From Candidatus Peregrinibacteria bacterium (GTDB lineage: Bacteria; Patescibacteriota; Gracilibacteria; UBA1369; LOWO2-01-FULL-3): a DNA stretch of 64,000 bases. Made by a program: the position numbers and the translations under genes. The stretch is from NCBI GenBank assembly GCA_026395515.1, contig JAPLYN010000003.1, positions 124,001 to 188,000 of the forward strand, read 5' to 3'. Within the stretch, counting starts at the first letter, position 1. Each line of letters starts with the position of its first letter. Under the pieces are notes generated by a model, which was not told where the DNA came from, ran no database searches, and was given only the letters and a program-made list of their open reading frames with translations. Of this stretch, positions 1 through 7,844 are shown one piece after another.

Positions 1-2
1 CT

Positions 3-149
3 AGGACGGCGGAAGAATCTTCCAATCCATTAAGTGAATTCGCGGAAAAAGTAAGCAAAAAAGTTGTTTATCCTGTTGCAGCTCTAACTTGTGAGCAAAG
101 AAATTTAGATTGTTTAAATAAAATTGATAATGGCGGAATCTCCCAATAG
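3..149 (+). CDS. C-terminal end of an unidentified protein (partial)
   Basis: An open frame runs in from the window edge and stops at TAG 147-149, giving about 48 residues. The visible tail is polar, with a Glu/Ser-rich start, a Lys-Val stretch, two cysteines and a Gln at the end. No family can be recognised from so little. It could be the real end of the upstream gene or a chance open frame. In its favour, the aroF promoter begins just after its stop, as expected at a true gene boundary. Confidence 0.4.
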   Translation, partial: RTAEESSNPLSEFAEKVSKKVVYPVAALTCEQRNLDCLNKIDNGGISQ

Positions 150-162
150 AGAGCTGATCTCA

Positions 163-191
163 TTGGCAATATCGAGGTTTTACGCTATTTT
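163..191 (+). promoter_or_regulatory. Probable sigma-70 promoter of the DAHP synthase gene
   Basis: TTGGCA (163-168), a 17-bp spacer and TATTTT (186-191). Transcription would begin near 198, giving a leader of about 22 nt. That leader is nearly filled by a small GC hairpin (CCCG/CGGG, 199-213) just before the ATG. The -10 is only a 4/6 match. Confidence 0.45.
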
Positions 192-219
192 AAGCTGGCC
201 CGCCTAAGCCGGGTGAAAT

Positions 220-1263
220 ATGAATTCAAAAATAAACAATTTACGTGTCTCCTCTTTTGGAGAGATTGATTCGCCAGCGAAAGTTTTGAAGCAGGCGAAG
301 ATTACTAAGCGCGCCTCAGAAACGGTGCTAAAAGCGCGTGAAGATATTCAAAATATTTTGGATGGAAAAGATTCCAGAAAAATTATCGTAGTTGGGCCGT
401 GTTCAATTCATGATGCGAAAGCGGCGCTAGAATATGCGGAAAAACTCAATGCTCTATGTAAAAAAGTGGAAGATAAATTTGTAATTGTGATGAGAGCTTA
501 TCTCGAAAAACCAAGAACAACTATTGGTTGGAAAGGTTTTATTTATGATCCTTATTTGGATGATTCTTTTAGTTTGAAAGAAGGTGTTATTTTGGCGAGA
601 AAATTGTTAATACAAATTAATGACATGGGATTGCCGACTGCCACTGAAGTTTTGGGACCAATTGTTATTCAATATCATTCTGATTTGATCTGTTGGAGTG
701 CGATTGGTGCGAGAACAGCCGAATCACAAACTCACAGAGAATTGGCAAGTGGTTTATCAATGCCGGTGGGTTTCAAAAATGGAACTGAAGGAAATATCGA
801 TGTGTCAGTGAATGCAATTTTGTCTGCTGAAGCTCCACATAATTTTCTGGGAATGGATGATGAAGGAAAAGTTTCCGTGGTTGGCACGACTGGAAATCCA
901 TACGGACATGTAATTTTGAGAGGAGGAGTGAGTGGTCCAAATTATTCTTCAAAAGATGTGGCGCTTGCAGTAAATTTTTGCAAAAAAGCTGGAGTAAAAC
1001 CAAGAATTATTATCGATTGCAGTCATGCAAACAGTGAAAAGGATCACAGAAATCAGGCAAAAGTTTGGGATGATGCAATGGGACAAATTAAAAATGGGAA
1101 TGAAAATATTGTGGGCTTAATGCTGGAAAGCCATTTGTTTGAAGGTAGTCAAAAAATTGGCGGAGGATGGGGAGAAATGAAATACGGAGTGTCTGTAACT
1201 GACAGCTGTATAGGCTGGGAAGAAACTAAAAAACTCATACTAGAAGCGGCTAAAAATCTCTAA
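220..1263 (+). CDS. aroF: 3-deoxy-7-phosphoheptulonate (DAHP) synthase, AroF/G/H type
   Basis: This enzyme condenses phosphoenolpyruvate with erythrose 4-phosphate, the first step of the shikimate pathway to aromatic amino acids. The 347-residue length fits the class I alpha (E. coli AroF/G/H) family. Recognisable blocks are VGPCSIHD near residue 58, MRAYLEKPRTTIGWKG near 91 (PEP binding), the GARTAESQ block, GFKNGTEG, and the metal-site segments IIDCSHANS and LMLESHL. It stands alone, with no other shikimate gene nearby. I cannot tell which aromatic amino acid, if any, inhibits it. No leader peptide precedes it. The start was chosen because it lies about 22 nt after a plausible promoter. Confidence 0.93.
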   Translation: MNSKINNLRVSSFGEIDSPAKVLKQAKITKRASETVLKAREDIQNILDGKDSRKIIVVGPCSIHDAKAALEYAEKLNALCKKVEDKFVIVMRAYLEKPRTTIGWKGFIYDPYLDDSFSLKEGVILARKLLIQINDMGLPTATEVLGPIVIQYHSDLICWSAIGARTAESQTHRELASGLSMPVGFKNGTEGNIDVSVNAILSAEAPHNFLGMDDEGKVSVVGTTGNPYGHVILRGGVSGPNYSSKDVALAVNFCKKAGVKPRIIIDCSHANSEKDHRNQAKVWDDAMGQIKNGNENIVGLMLESHLFEGSQKIGGGWGEMKYGVSVTDSCIGWEETKKLILEAAKNL

Positions 1264-1284
1264 TTAGAGCGTAATAGTCTATAT

Positions 1285-1313
1285 TTGACTAATGGCCTGT
1301 TTTGTTGTATAAT
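1285..1313 (+). promoter_or_regulatory. Strong sigma-70 promoter of the S-layer-homology gene
   Basis: TTGACT (1285-1290), a 17-bp spacer and a perfect TATAAT (1308-1313). The start site would be near 1320, so the leader is about 87 nt, unusually long for this window. It holds a GAAA-loop hairpin, AATTC-GAAA-GAATT (1365-1378), extended by G-U pairs. The hairpin could stabilise an abundant mRNA. Confidence 0.8.
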
Positions 1314-1406
1314 ATTGTCGTGATTAGATTAAAACAAAAAAATATAAAGATCTAAAAACAGGGGAATTCGAAAGAATTTTCTATTTTATTATTTAAACAA
1401 AAACAA

Positions 1407-3254
1407 ATGAAGAAAAACAAAAGTAAGCTCAGTACTCACAAAAAAATTCTTGGTGGAGTGCTGGCCACAGTTTTGTCGTTTACGGTAATTGCTTCTAGTA
1501 ATGTCAGTGATTTGAATCAAAAAATTACCGTTGATAGTACGGATAGTTCTATGACCGATTCAACAAGTAGAGAAAGAAGCGGAGATACTACTTCTACCGA
1601 TACGACGAGAACAGACTCTACCCTAAGAGGTGGGGGAATGGATTTAAGTACAAGGACTGAAATGTCGAGAAAAAATACTATTAATGGCTCAGGTCTCGAT
1701 TCATCGAGAAGAGACACTTCCGTGAATGAAGAGGCTATAAAATTACGCAGAGCTCTAGAGTTGAGAAAAGAACAGGAAATGAAAGTAAGATTTAAAACTA
1801 CGGATCAAAATTCGACTAATGAACAAGATGAGGATTTTGAAGATCCTAATATCAGTGATGAGCAAGATGTAGACTCTACAGACACCATTCTTCCTGAGGG
1901 GGATAGTACCAATCTTTCAGATCCTTCAATGTCTGACCCAACAATAACTACTCCTGAAGACCAGACTACAATTGATCAATTAAAGCTTCGTGAGAGAGAG
2001 ATGAGGGCTCAAAACCTCAAGGAAAATATGGCTAAATTGAAACTCCGAGAAAGAGAATTAAAAGCTAAACAATTCAAAGATCAATTCGTTGATAATACTA
2101 CGGATTTGAATACGAAATTGGATGAAATGATTAATGCTAAATTGGATAGTTTATCTACAACTACTGATGCGGCTACTATGGTGAAAATTAAAGATGCAAT
2201 GGCTAGTCTCAAGAGTGATTTAGTTACAAAATTTACTGAGAATCAGGATAAGGTTTCTATGTTCTCCCAAACTGCTGGGGATGCTGTAACTAAACAGCAA
2301 ACTTTGTCTGCTGAGATTATTCAAAATTTAGATAAAATTGCGACAGTTAGTTCTACTTCAACAGATGTAGTAGGAAAATTGAGAACAATGTTAACAGAAA
2401 GAATTTGGCCAGTAAGATATCTATCTGAATTTAAGAATATCACTGATAAAGCCTTGTCTGCTGCAAGTGAAGGAAAAGATCCTACCGAAATTCTCAGCAA
2501 ACTTGCTGATAGAAATTCTTCAAATGATAAAGAATTAAATCGTGAGTTGAGCAGCGAAGGATTGTGGGCTTTCCCAGATGTAAATCAGGATTCTTGGTAT
2601 GCGCAATCTGCTAATGAAGCTGCGGCTCTTGGTATTGTTCAGGGAACAGAAAATGCCGATGGATTCAAAGATTTGAGACCAGAAGCAAAACTAAATTGTG
2701 CTGAAGGTATTGCCATGATGGATAAAGCTGCAGGGCTAAAACCAGACGAAAGCATATCTGCTGACGTTGCTGCACTTGCAGGAAATATCGAATGGGCTAA
2801 GCCATTCCTACAATCTATGGCAAATGTAATTGGTGTAGAAAAATTGAGAAGCGAAATTGATGCTTGCGGCGGAATTGCCGGAGCAATGAAGAGAGAAACT
2901 TTCGCTGATACTGCAATTGCCGTATATGAAAAAATGACTGGCAAAACAGTAGATGTAAATGCTTCAAATGAAATCGGTCAGTACACAGATTTCAACCAGA
3001 TGAATGAACAACAGAGAGAAAATTTTGCTAAGGCTCATGATGTTGGATTTATTACTGGTGCCGATAATGGTACTAGAGCAAATTTCAGAGGTACAGCTAT
3101 CAGAGCTGAAGCGGCTAAGATGTTGATCATTCTTCATAAGGGATTAGTGAAAGAAGGAGTTTTGAAAAATGAATTTCCTACACCACCGAATGGAAAGGTA
3201 AATGATAGAGCTAAAACAGACGTGAATGCTTTACCAACTCCAACAGGTAATTAA
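1407..3254 (+). CDS. Secreted protein with two S-layer-homology (SLH) domains
   Basis: This 615-residue protein has a Sec-type signal: a lysine-rich N-terminus, then a hydrophobic segment ending about residue 30. Residues about 40-110 are rich in Ser, Thr, Asp and Arg. Residues about 110-230 are highly charged, with two near-repeats of K-L-R-E-R-E predicted to form coiled coil. A long helical region follows to about 370. SLH-like domains start near residue 386 (F-x-D-V, W-Y, A-x-x-G-I-V-x-G) and near 522 (Y-T-D-F, A-H-D-x-G-F-I-T-G). SLH domains normally bind cell-wall polymers, so a structural or anchoring surface protein is likely. The strong promoter suggests abundance. It is monocistronic and ends in a structured 3' region. 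Confidence 0.8.
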   Translation: MKKNKSKLSTHKKILGGVLATVLSFTVIASSNVSDLNQKITVDSTDSSMTDSTSRERSGDTTSTDTTRTDSTLRGGGMDLSTRTEMSRKNTINGSGLDSSRRDTSVNEEAIKLRRALELRKEQEMKVRFKTTDQNSTNEQDEDFEDPNISDEQDVDSTDTILPEGDSTNLSDPSMSDPTITTPEDQTTIDQLKLREREMRAQNLKENMAKLKLRERELKAKQFKDQFVDNTTDLNTKLDEMINAKLDSLSTTTDAATMVKIKDAMASLKSDLVTKFTENQDKVSMFSQTAGDAVTKQQTLSAEIIQNLDKIATVSSTSTDVVGKLRTMLTERIWPVRYLSEFKNITDKALSAASEGKDPTEILSKLADRNSSNDKELNRELSSEGLWAFPDVNQDSWYAQSANEAAALGIVQGTENADGFKDLRPEAKLNCAEGIAMMDKAAGLKPDESISADVAALAGNIEWAKPFLQSMANVIGVEKLRSEIDACGGIAGAMKRETFADTAIAVYEKMTGKTVDVNASNEIGQYTDFNQMNEQQRENFAKAHDVGFITGADNGTRANFRGTAIRAEAAKMLIILHKGLVKEGVLKNEFPTPPNGKVNDRAKTDVNALPTPTGN

Positions 3255-3268
3255 ATATTAACTTTAAA

Positions 3269-3398
3269 GGGCTCCACTTCGGTGGAGCTCCCTCAAGAGG
3301 ACCGCCAGATCAAGCCTTGCATGATAAACCTTCGGTTTTCATCCAAGAGCTTGCTCTGGGGCCCTCTCGGACACTCGCTGCTGCTCGAGCCTTTTTTT
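3269..3398 (+). terminator. Structured 3' region and likely terminator of the SLH gene
   Basis: Immediately after the SLH gene lies a UUCG-capped perfect hairpin, GCTCCAC-TTCG-GTGGAGC (3271-3288). Further small hairpins follow: AACC-TTC-GGTT near 3337, GAGC/GCTC near 3350, and a GCTCGAGC block. The region ends in seven T residues (3392-3398). The first GGGCTC can also pair with the last GAGCC, closing the whole 130 nt. A composite terminator is the simplest reading; a stable structured RNA is possible. Confidence 0.5.
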
Positions 3399-3407
3399 GA
3401 GAAAAAA

Positions 3408-3435
3408 TTGACAAAAAAGAGTCTTCAGATAAAAT
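3408..3435 (+). promoter_or_regulatory. Promoter of the lysine operon
   Basis: A perfect TTGACA (3408-3413), a 16-bp spacer and TAAAAT (3430-3435). Transcription should begin near 3442, about 18 nt before the leader peptide. It follows directly on the terminator-like T run of the SLH gene. Confidence 0.8.
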
Positions 3436-3459
3436 TGAGCCCGTTAACGTAATAATTAT

Positions 3460-3510
3460 ATGGCAAGGAAAGAATTAAAGAAGACTAAGAAGATGCTCCC
3501 AGCGGGGTAA
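3460..3510 (+). CDS. 16-residue lysine-rich leader peptide
   Basis: A short frame of 17 codons encodes MARKELKKTKKMLPAG and stops with TAA. Five of 16 residues are lysine, four of them in the cluster KKTKK. Threonine and methionine, also made from aspartate, occur once each. It begins about 18 nt after a strong promoter and ends inside the segment that can pair with the terminator. Its role is probably to let ribosome speed on lysine codons decide whether the operon is read. The peptide itself probably has no function. A sigma-70 promoter plus an adjacent terminator makes a chance ORF unlikely. Confidence 0.75.
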   Translation: MARKELKKTKKMLPAG

Positions 3511-3542
3511 GTTCTTAGAATTCTGAATTTCTTAGAACCTCG

Positions 3543-3567
3543 TCCCGCAAAGAAGCGGGATTTTTTT
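3543..3567 (+). terminator. Intrinsic terminator of the lysine attenuator
   Basis: TCCCGC (3543-3548), loop AAAGAA, GCGGGA (3555-3560), then seven T (3561-3567). It lies 24 nt before the lysC start and inside its transcription unit, so it should act conditionally. Confidence 0.88.
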
Positions 3568-3591
3568 ATTTCATATCAATAACTTTAAAAA

Positions 3592-4923
3592 ATGTCTGAA
3601 GCAAAAATTGAAAACGTAGTAGCAAAATTTGGAGGGACATCAATGGGCTCTGCAAAAGCGATCGCGCAGGTAGCAGAGATAATGGGTAAGATGGACGGAG
3701 CAAAAACCGCAGTAGTATCAGCAACTTCTGGTACCACTGATAAATTAATTTTATTGGGAGAAACTGCCGCTACTGGAGGTGCGTGGCAAGAAGGCATTCA
3801 GGCTTTAGTAGAAAAACATAATGCTATCATTGCTGAATTAGGCGTGACTGTGAATTTAGAAAATTTGTGGAAAGAATTGAAAGAGTGCTGCGAAGAAGTT
3901 CAGAAAAAAGGAGAACTTCTTACTTACATGAAAGATAGAATTTCCGGATTTGGCGAAAGAATTAGCAGCAATATTTTGCCGGAAGTTTTGAAAAAAAATG
4001 GATACAAATCTGTAGCGGTGGATTCTTACGACTTGGTTTTTACAGATAATAATTTTGGGGAAGGAAATGTGGATTTCGAAAAAACTTATAAAGCAATTGA
4101 GGAAAAAGTGGTGCCACTTTTGAAGAGTGGCGTGATTCCAGTCGTAACTGGATTCATTGGCCAATCCGAAACTGGCGAATATATTACTCTCGGCCGTGGA
4201 GGAAGCGATTACAGTGGTGCGATTGTGGCCGGAGCTTTGGATTCCAGTGAATTACAAATCTGGACTGATGTGGATGGAATTTTTAATTTCGATCCAAGAA
4301 ATGAGCCAAGAGCAAAAGTTTTACCAAAACTTTCTTTCAAGGAAGCGGCAGAGTTGGCTTTCTTTGGAGCAAAAGTGTTGCATCCAAAAACTATTAAACC
4401 GGCGATTGCCAAAAATATTCCGGTAAAAATATTGAATACTTTTAATCCAAGTGCGCCAGGAACTTTGATCACAAATGAAGAAGAAGAATCTATTAAATCT
4501 GTGACTTTCAAAAAGAATATTACCATCGTAAATATCTGTTCTGCGGGTATGCTCAGTGCTCCTGGATTTATGTCTAAAATTTTCCAGATTTTCGCAAAAC
4601 AACACATAGACGTGGATGTAGTTTCTACTTCTGAGGTGAGCGTGTCAGTGACAGTAGACAATGGTGAGGCAGATAAAGTAATTGATCAATTGAGCAAATT
4701 TGCGAACGTAAGGGTGGAGAAAGGAATGGCGATTGTGTGTCTTGTTGGTGCGGGAATTATTCACGATAAATTGGCTTTGCTGGATCTTTTCACAGCGGTG
4801 CAAGAACATGATGTGAGCATGGTTTCTCAGGGTTCTTCAAAAAGAAATATTACTTTCTTGGTGAAGGAGGCGGAGGTGCAAGAAGTAGTTAAAAAAGTAT
4901 TTAATAAATTTTTTATAGACTGA
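3592..4923 (+). CDS. lysC: Aspartate kinase
   Basis: It phosphorylates aspartate to 4-phospho-aspartate, the entry step to lysine, threonine and methionine. The kinase domain has the KFGGTS motif (Lys12 onward), a Ser-Ala-Thr-Ser-Gly-Thr block, and TLGRGGSDYSG near residue 197. From about residue 300 come two ACT-type regulatory segments, including the TSEVSVSVTVD stretch and a SQGSSKRNITF block. At 443 residues it is a monofunctional aspartokinase with its own regulatory part. It is the first structural gene after the attenuator and leads the lysine operon. The start is SD-less, with an A-rich upstream (TTTAAAAA). Confidence 0.95.
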   Translation: MSEAKIENVVAKFGGTSMGSAKAIAQVAEIMGKMDGAKTAVVSATSGTTDKLILLGETAATGGAWQEGIQALVEKHNAIIAELGVTVNLENLWKELKECCEEVQKKGELLTYMKDRISGFGERISSNILPEVLKKNGYKSVAVDSYDLVFTDNNFGEGNVDFEKTYKAIEEKVVPLLKSGVIPVVTGFIGQSETGEYITLGRGGSDYSGAIVAGALDSSELQIWTDVDGIFNFDPRNEPRAKVLPKLSFKEAAELAFFGAKVLHPKTIKPAIAKNIPVKILNTFNPSAPGTLITNEEEESIKSVTFKKNITIVNICSAGMLSAPGFMSKIFQIFAKQHIDVDVVSTSEVSVSVTVDNGEADKVIDQLSKFANVRVEKGMAIVCLVGAGIIHDKLALLDLFTAVQEHDVSMVSQGSSKRNITFLVKEAEVQEVVKKVFNKFFID

Positions 4924-4940
4924 AAAATTTTTATATGACT

Positions 4941-5034
4941 AAAATTGAAATTTTAAAATTCTCTTTTTGCTCAAAGTCGCGCCGTAGCAACGTCGCTCCA
5001 TTCGCAAAAATTTAATTTTATAAATTCCAATTTT
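4941..5034. repeat. Large intergenic inverted repeat between lysC and asd
   Basis: Two AT-rich arms of about 30 bp (4941-4970 and 5004-5034) are nearly complementary. They enclose a GC-rich 33-nt head (4971-5003). In RNA this is a long hairpin between two operon genes, with no T run. The same design, AT-rich arms and a GC-rich head starting with GCTCAA, occurs at 11575-11664. It may be an mRNA processing or stability element, or a small mobile palindrome. Confidence 0.55.
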
Positions 5035-5048
5035 CTAACCAAAATATT

Positions 5049-6110
5049 ATGAAAAATGTAGTGATAGTAGGAGCGACAGGTGCGGTGGGGGTGGAGATGA
5101 TTAATTGTCTCAAGGCTTTGAATTTTCCAGTAGGGAAGTTGAGACTAGTGGCGTCAGAAAAATCTCTAGGAAAAATAATTAAAACTCCATTTGGAGACGT
5201 GGCTTGCGAAGTAATTTCTGATAAAGTTTTTGAAGAGAGCGATGTGGCACTTTTCTCAGCAGGAAGCGATATCAGCAAGGAGTGGAGAGACCGTGTGGTG
5301 AAAGCTGGATGCCTGATGGTGGATAATTCTTCAGCGTTTAGATATGAAAAAGATGTGCCTTTGGTAATTCCTGGAGTAAATAGTGAAGCGGCTAAAAATA
5401 ATCCTGGTGTGATCGCAAATCCAAACTGTACGACAGCAATTGCAGCGATGGCGCTCTGGCCAATTTACAAAAAATTTGGTTTGAAGAAGGTGATTGTGAG
5501 CACTTATCAGGCGACTAGTGGAGCTGGTGCAAAAGGAATGAAAGAGTTGGTAGATCAGACTCGCGCAGTTTTTGAAGGAAATAATTTGGGGGCTAAAGGA
5601 ATTGAGGAATTGTTAGATCCGGAACATGTAAAAGTGAAGGCTGGTTCAGAAGCGGCTCCAAAGTTTTTTGTTCATCAAATTGCTTTCAATATTATTCCTC
5701 ATATCGATAAATTTCAGGATAATGGTTACACAAAAGAGGAAATGAAAGTGGCTTGGGAAACTAGGAAAATTTTTGGTGATGAAGAAATTGCGTGTTCATG
5801 TACAGCCGTGAGAATTCCAACTCTTCGTGCACACAGCGAGAGCATCGTGATCGAGACTCGTGATCCTGTAACGGTGGAGGGCGCGAGAGAAGTATTGAGC
5901 AATGCTCCTGGCGTTGATCTAGTAGACGATGTGAGCAAAAACCTCTATCCTATGCCTATAAACGCTGCTGGAAAGTTTAACGTAGAAGTGGGAAGAATTC
6001 GTCAGAGTTTGATTTTCGGAGATCATGGATTGGAATTATTTGTGAGTGGAGATCAACTTTTGAGAGGTGCGGCGTTGAATGCGGTGGAGATTGCGATGTT
6101 ATTTGTTTAG
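5049..6110 (+). CDS. asd: Aspartate-semialdehyde dehydrogenase
   Basis: It reduces aspartyl phosphate to aspartate semialdehyde with NADPH, the branch-point step after LysC. The NADP-binding loop GATGAVG lies at residues 8-14, and the catalytic cysteine is Cys127 in NPNCTT. A conserved histidine sits in the RIPTLRAHSES segment. Its length of 353 is normal. It is second in the lysine operon, separated from lysC by a large hairpin that could tune the relative mRNA levels. The start follows AATATT with no Shine-Dalgarno sequence. Confidence 0.95.
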   Translation: MKNVVIVGATGAVGVEMINCLKALNFPVGKLRLVASEKSLGKIIKTPFGDVACEVISDKVFEESDVALFSAGSDISKEWRDRVVKAGCLMVDNSSAFRYEKDVPLVIPGVNSEAAKNNPGVIANPNCTTAIAAMALWPIYKKFGLKKVIVSTYQATSGAGAKGMKELVDQTRAVFEGNNLGAKGIEELLDPEHVKVKAGSEAAPKFFVHQIAFNIIPHIDKFQDNGYTKEEMKVAWETRKIFGDEEIACSCTAVRIPTLRAHSESIVIETRDPVTVEGAREVLSNAPGVDLVDDVSKNLYPMPINAAGKFNVEVGRIRQSLIFGDHGLELFVSGDQLLRGAALNAVEIAMLFV

Positions 6111-6118
6111 TGTTGTAG

Positions 6119-6136
6119 TTTGCGCCCGGGCGCGAA
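6119..6136. repeat. GC-rich palindrome between asd and dapB
   Basis: GCGCCCGGGCGC (6122-6133) is a perfect 12-bp palindrome, flanked by TTT and GAA, in otherwise AT-rich DNA. A longer, perfect 18-bp version lies at 48742-48759 inside an unrelated gene. It could form a strong hairpin in the operon mRNA. Confidence 0.6.
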
Positions 6137-6161
6137 TTCTAATCTGTAAAATTGTACAAGT

Positions 6162-6911
6162 ATGAAAATTGCATTACTAGGATTTGGTGGAATGGGAAAA
6201 GTGGTGAGGACAATTGTGCTTGAAAGAGGGCATGAAGTGCCGGTGATTGTGGATCCAAGTGCGAAAGAAGCTACAACGGCAAAACTAGATGTATCAGCGC
6301 TAAAAGGCGTCGACGTAGCGATAGATTTTTCGAATGGTGATTCAGTAATTGAAAATTTAAAAATCTGTAAAGAAGCTGGTGTTAACTTAGTGGAGGGTGC
6401 GACAGGATGGTATGAAAAATTGGATGAAATCAAAAAAGTTGTGGGCTCAAAAGATACTGGTGGCCAGATCGGATTTCTCTGGTCATCAAACTTTTCTATC
6501 GGTGTAAATATGTATTTCAAAATAGTGGAAGCGGCAGCGAAATTAGTAAATAAATTCGATGAATATGATGTATGGGGAACTGAAATTCACCATTACAACA
6601 AGGCTGATTCTCCATCTGGTACCGCAAAGACTTTGGAGAAAATTTTGCTGGAAAATATTGAAAGAAAAACTGCAGTAGTGGAAGACAAACTAGATCGCAA
6701 ACGCGAGATGAATGAGATTCATTTTGCGTCTGTGAGAGGCGGACTTGTAAACTTCGGACACACTATTGGTTTTGATTCAGCTGCAGACAGAATCACTATT
6801 ACTCATGAGGCGCGTTGTCGTGATGGATATGCGCTAGGAGCAGTGAAAGCGGCGGAGTGGATTAACGGAAAGAAGGGATACTTTGAGATGGAAGATTTTT
6901 TGAATGGATAG
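6162..6911 (+). CDS. dapB: 4-hydroxy-tetrahydrodipicolinate reductase
   Basis: It reduces the DapA product to tetrahydrodipicolinate using NAD(P)H. The nucleotide-binding glycine motif GFGGMG is at residues 7-12. The family signature is EIHHYNKADSPSGTA, with catalytic His143-His144, Lys147 and the substrate-binding PSGTA at 151-155. It has 249 residues, slightly shorter than E. coli DapB. It is third in the lysine operon, preceding dapA by 30 nt, which fits their consecutive reactions. The start is SD-less. Confidence 0.94.
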   Translation: MKIALLGFGGMGKVVRTIVLERGHEVPVIVDPSAKEATTAKLDVSALKGVDVAIDFSNGDSVIENLKICKEAGVNLVEGATGWYEKLDEIKKVVGSKDTGGQIGFLWSSNFSIGVNMYFKIVEAAAKLVNKFDEYDVWGTEIHHYNKADSPSGTAKTLEKILLENIERKTAVVEDKLDRKREMNEIHFASVRGGLVNFGHTIGFDSAADRITITHEARCRDGYALGAVKAAEWINGKKGYFEMEDFLNG

Positions 6912-6941
6912 TTTTATTTCGTAAATTATTACCCTACTTAT

Positions 6942-7844
6942 ATGCCAAGAAAATATGCAGGAACATGGACCGCGATTGTGACGCCATTTGCTAAAGATGG
7001 TTCAGTAGATGAAGCTGCCATGCGCAAGATGGTGCAAAGACAAATTGCCGCTGGTGTGACAGGAGTTGTGCCGGTGGGAACAACTGGCGAATCGCCTACT
7101 ACTACGACAGAGGAGGATGCTAGAATTTTTCAAATTGTAGTGGAGGAAAGAGATAAAGCAGTGGCCTCTGGTGGACCAAGAGTAATGGTAATGGCAGGCG
7201 CAGGAAGTAATTCTACTCATGAAGCGAGCGAATATATTGGCAATGCTAAGAAGGCTGGTGTGGATTGCTGTCTTATCGTTTCACCTTATTACAACAAACC
7301 AACTCAGAAAGGTTTGAGGCTACATTATTTGGCTTTGGCTGAATTGGGATTGCCGATAATTGTTTACAATATTAAGGGCCGTACCGGCGTAAACATTGAG
7401 ACGGATACTTTGATGGAAATTGCGAAACATCCGATGATTGTGGGTGTGAAGGAAGCTAGCGGTGATATGGTTCAAATTAAAGATGTACTAGCGCGAAGAC
7501 CGGCTGATTTTACAGTACTTTCTGGAGATGATGGATTAACAATAGAAGTGATGAAGAACGGTGGAGATGGAGTGGTGTCTGTAGCGGGAAATTTAGTTCC
7601 AAAAGAATTGAGTGAAATGGTGAGATTTGCGAGTGAAGAAAATTTCGAAGAGGCAGAAAAAATTAATGTGAATTTGTCTCGTTTATTTAAAGATATTTTC
7701 GTAGAAACAAATCCGATTCCAGTAAAATATATTGCGTCAAAAATGGGCTTATGTGAGCTCTCATTCAGATTACCAATGTGTGAACCGGAAGATAAAACAA
7801 AGGAATACTTAGAGGAGACTATTAAATTCTATAAATTAATCTAA
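6942..7844 (+). CDS. dapA: 4-hydroxy-tetrahydrodipicolinate synthase
   Basis: A class I (Schiff-base) aldolase that condenses pyruvate with aspartate semialdehyde, committing carbon to lysine. GTTGES lies at residues 46-51, SPYYNKP near 114-120, and the Schiff-base lysine is Lys170 in GVKEASGD. A small variation is YNIKGRTGV where YNVPGRTGV is common. Length 300 is normal. The stop abuts the next start directly (TAAATG), so lysA is probably translated by coupling. Confidence 0.95.
   Translation: MPRKYAGTWTAIVTPFAKDGSVDEAAMRKMVQRQIAAGVTGVVPVGTTGESPTTTTEEDARIFQIVVEERDKAVASGGPRVMVMAGAGSNSTHEASEYIGNAKKAGVDCCLIVSPYYNKPTQKGLRLHYLALAELGLPIIVYNIKGRTGVNIETDTLMEIAKHPMIVGVKEASGDMVQIKDVLARRPADFTVLSGDDGLTIEVMKNGGDGVVSVAGNLVPKELSEMVRFASEENFEEAEKINVNLSRLFKDIFVETNPIPVKYIASKMGLCELSFRLPMCEPEDKTKEYLEETIKFYKLI

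Larger units (their letters stand above)
3442..3567 (+). promoter_or_regulatory. Putative lysine-responsive transcription attenuator (leader RNA)
   Basis: The leader RNA has the four segments of a ribosome-controlled attenuator. Segment 1 is TCCC (3497-3500), inside the leader ORF. Segment 2 is GCGGGGT (3502-3508), its last codons. Segment 3 is GTCCCGC (3542-3548). Segment 4 is GCGGGA (3555-3560), followed by seven T. Segments 2:3 form a 7-pair antiterminator stacked on an internal hairpin (3511-3538), and 3:4 form the terminator. A ribosome stalled on the lysine codons (3478-3492) would cover segment 1 and free segment 2, allowing read-through. A ribosome reaching the stop (3508-3510) would cover segment 2 and cause termination. 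The pairings are seen in the sequence; the regulation is inferred. Confidence 0.75.

Noticed and set aside
3442-3591. Lysine riboswitch (L-box) upstream of lysC
   Set aside because: The leader is only about 150 nt, the L-box needs a larger five-helix core, and the lysine-rich ORF with attenuator pairings explains it better.
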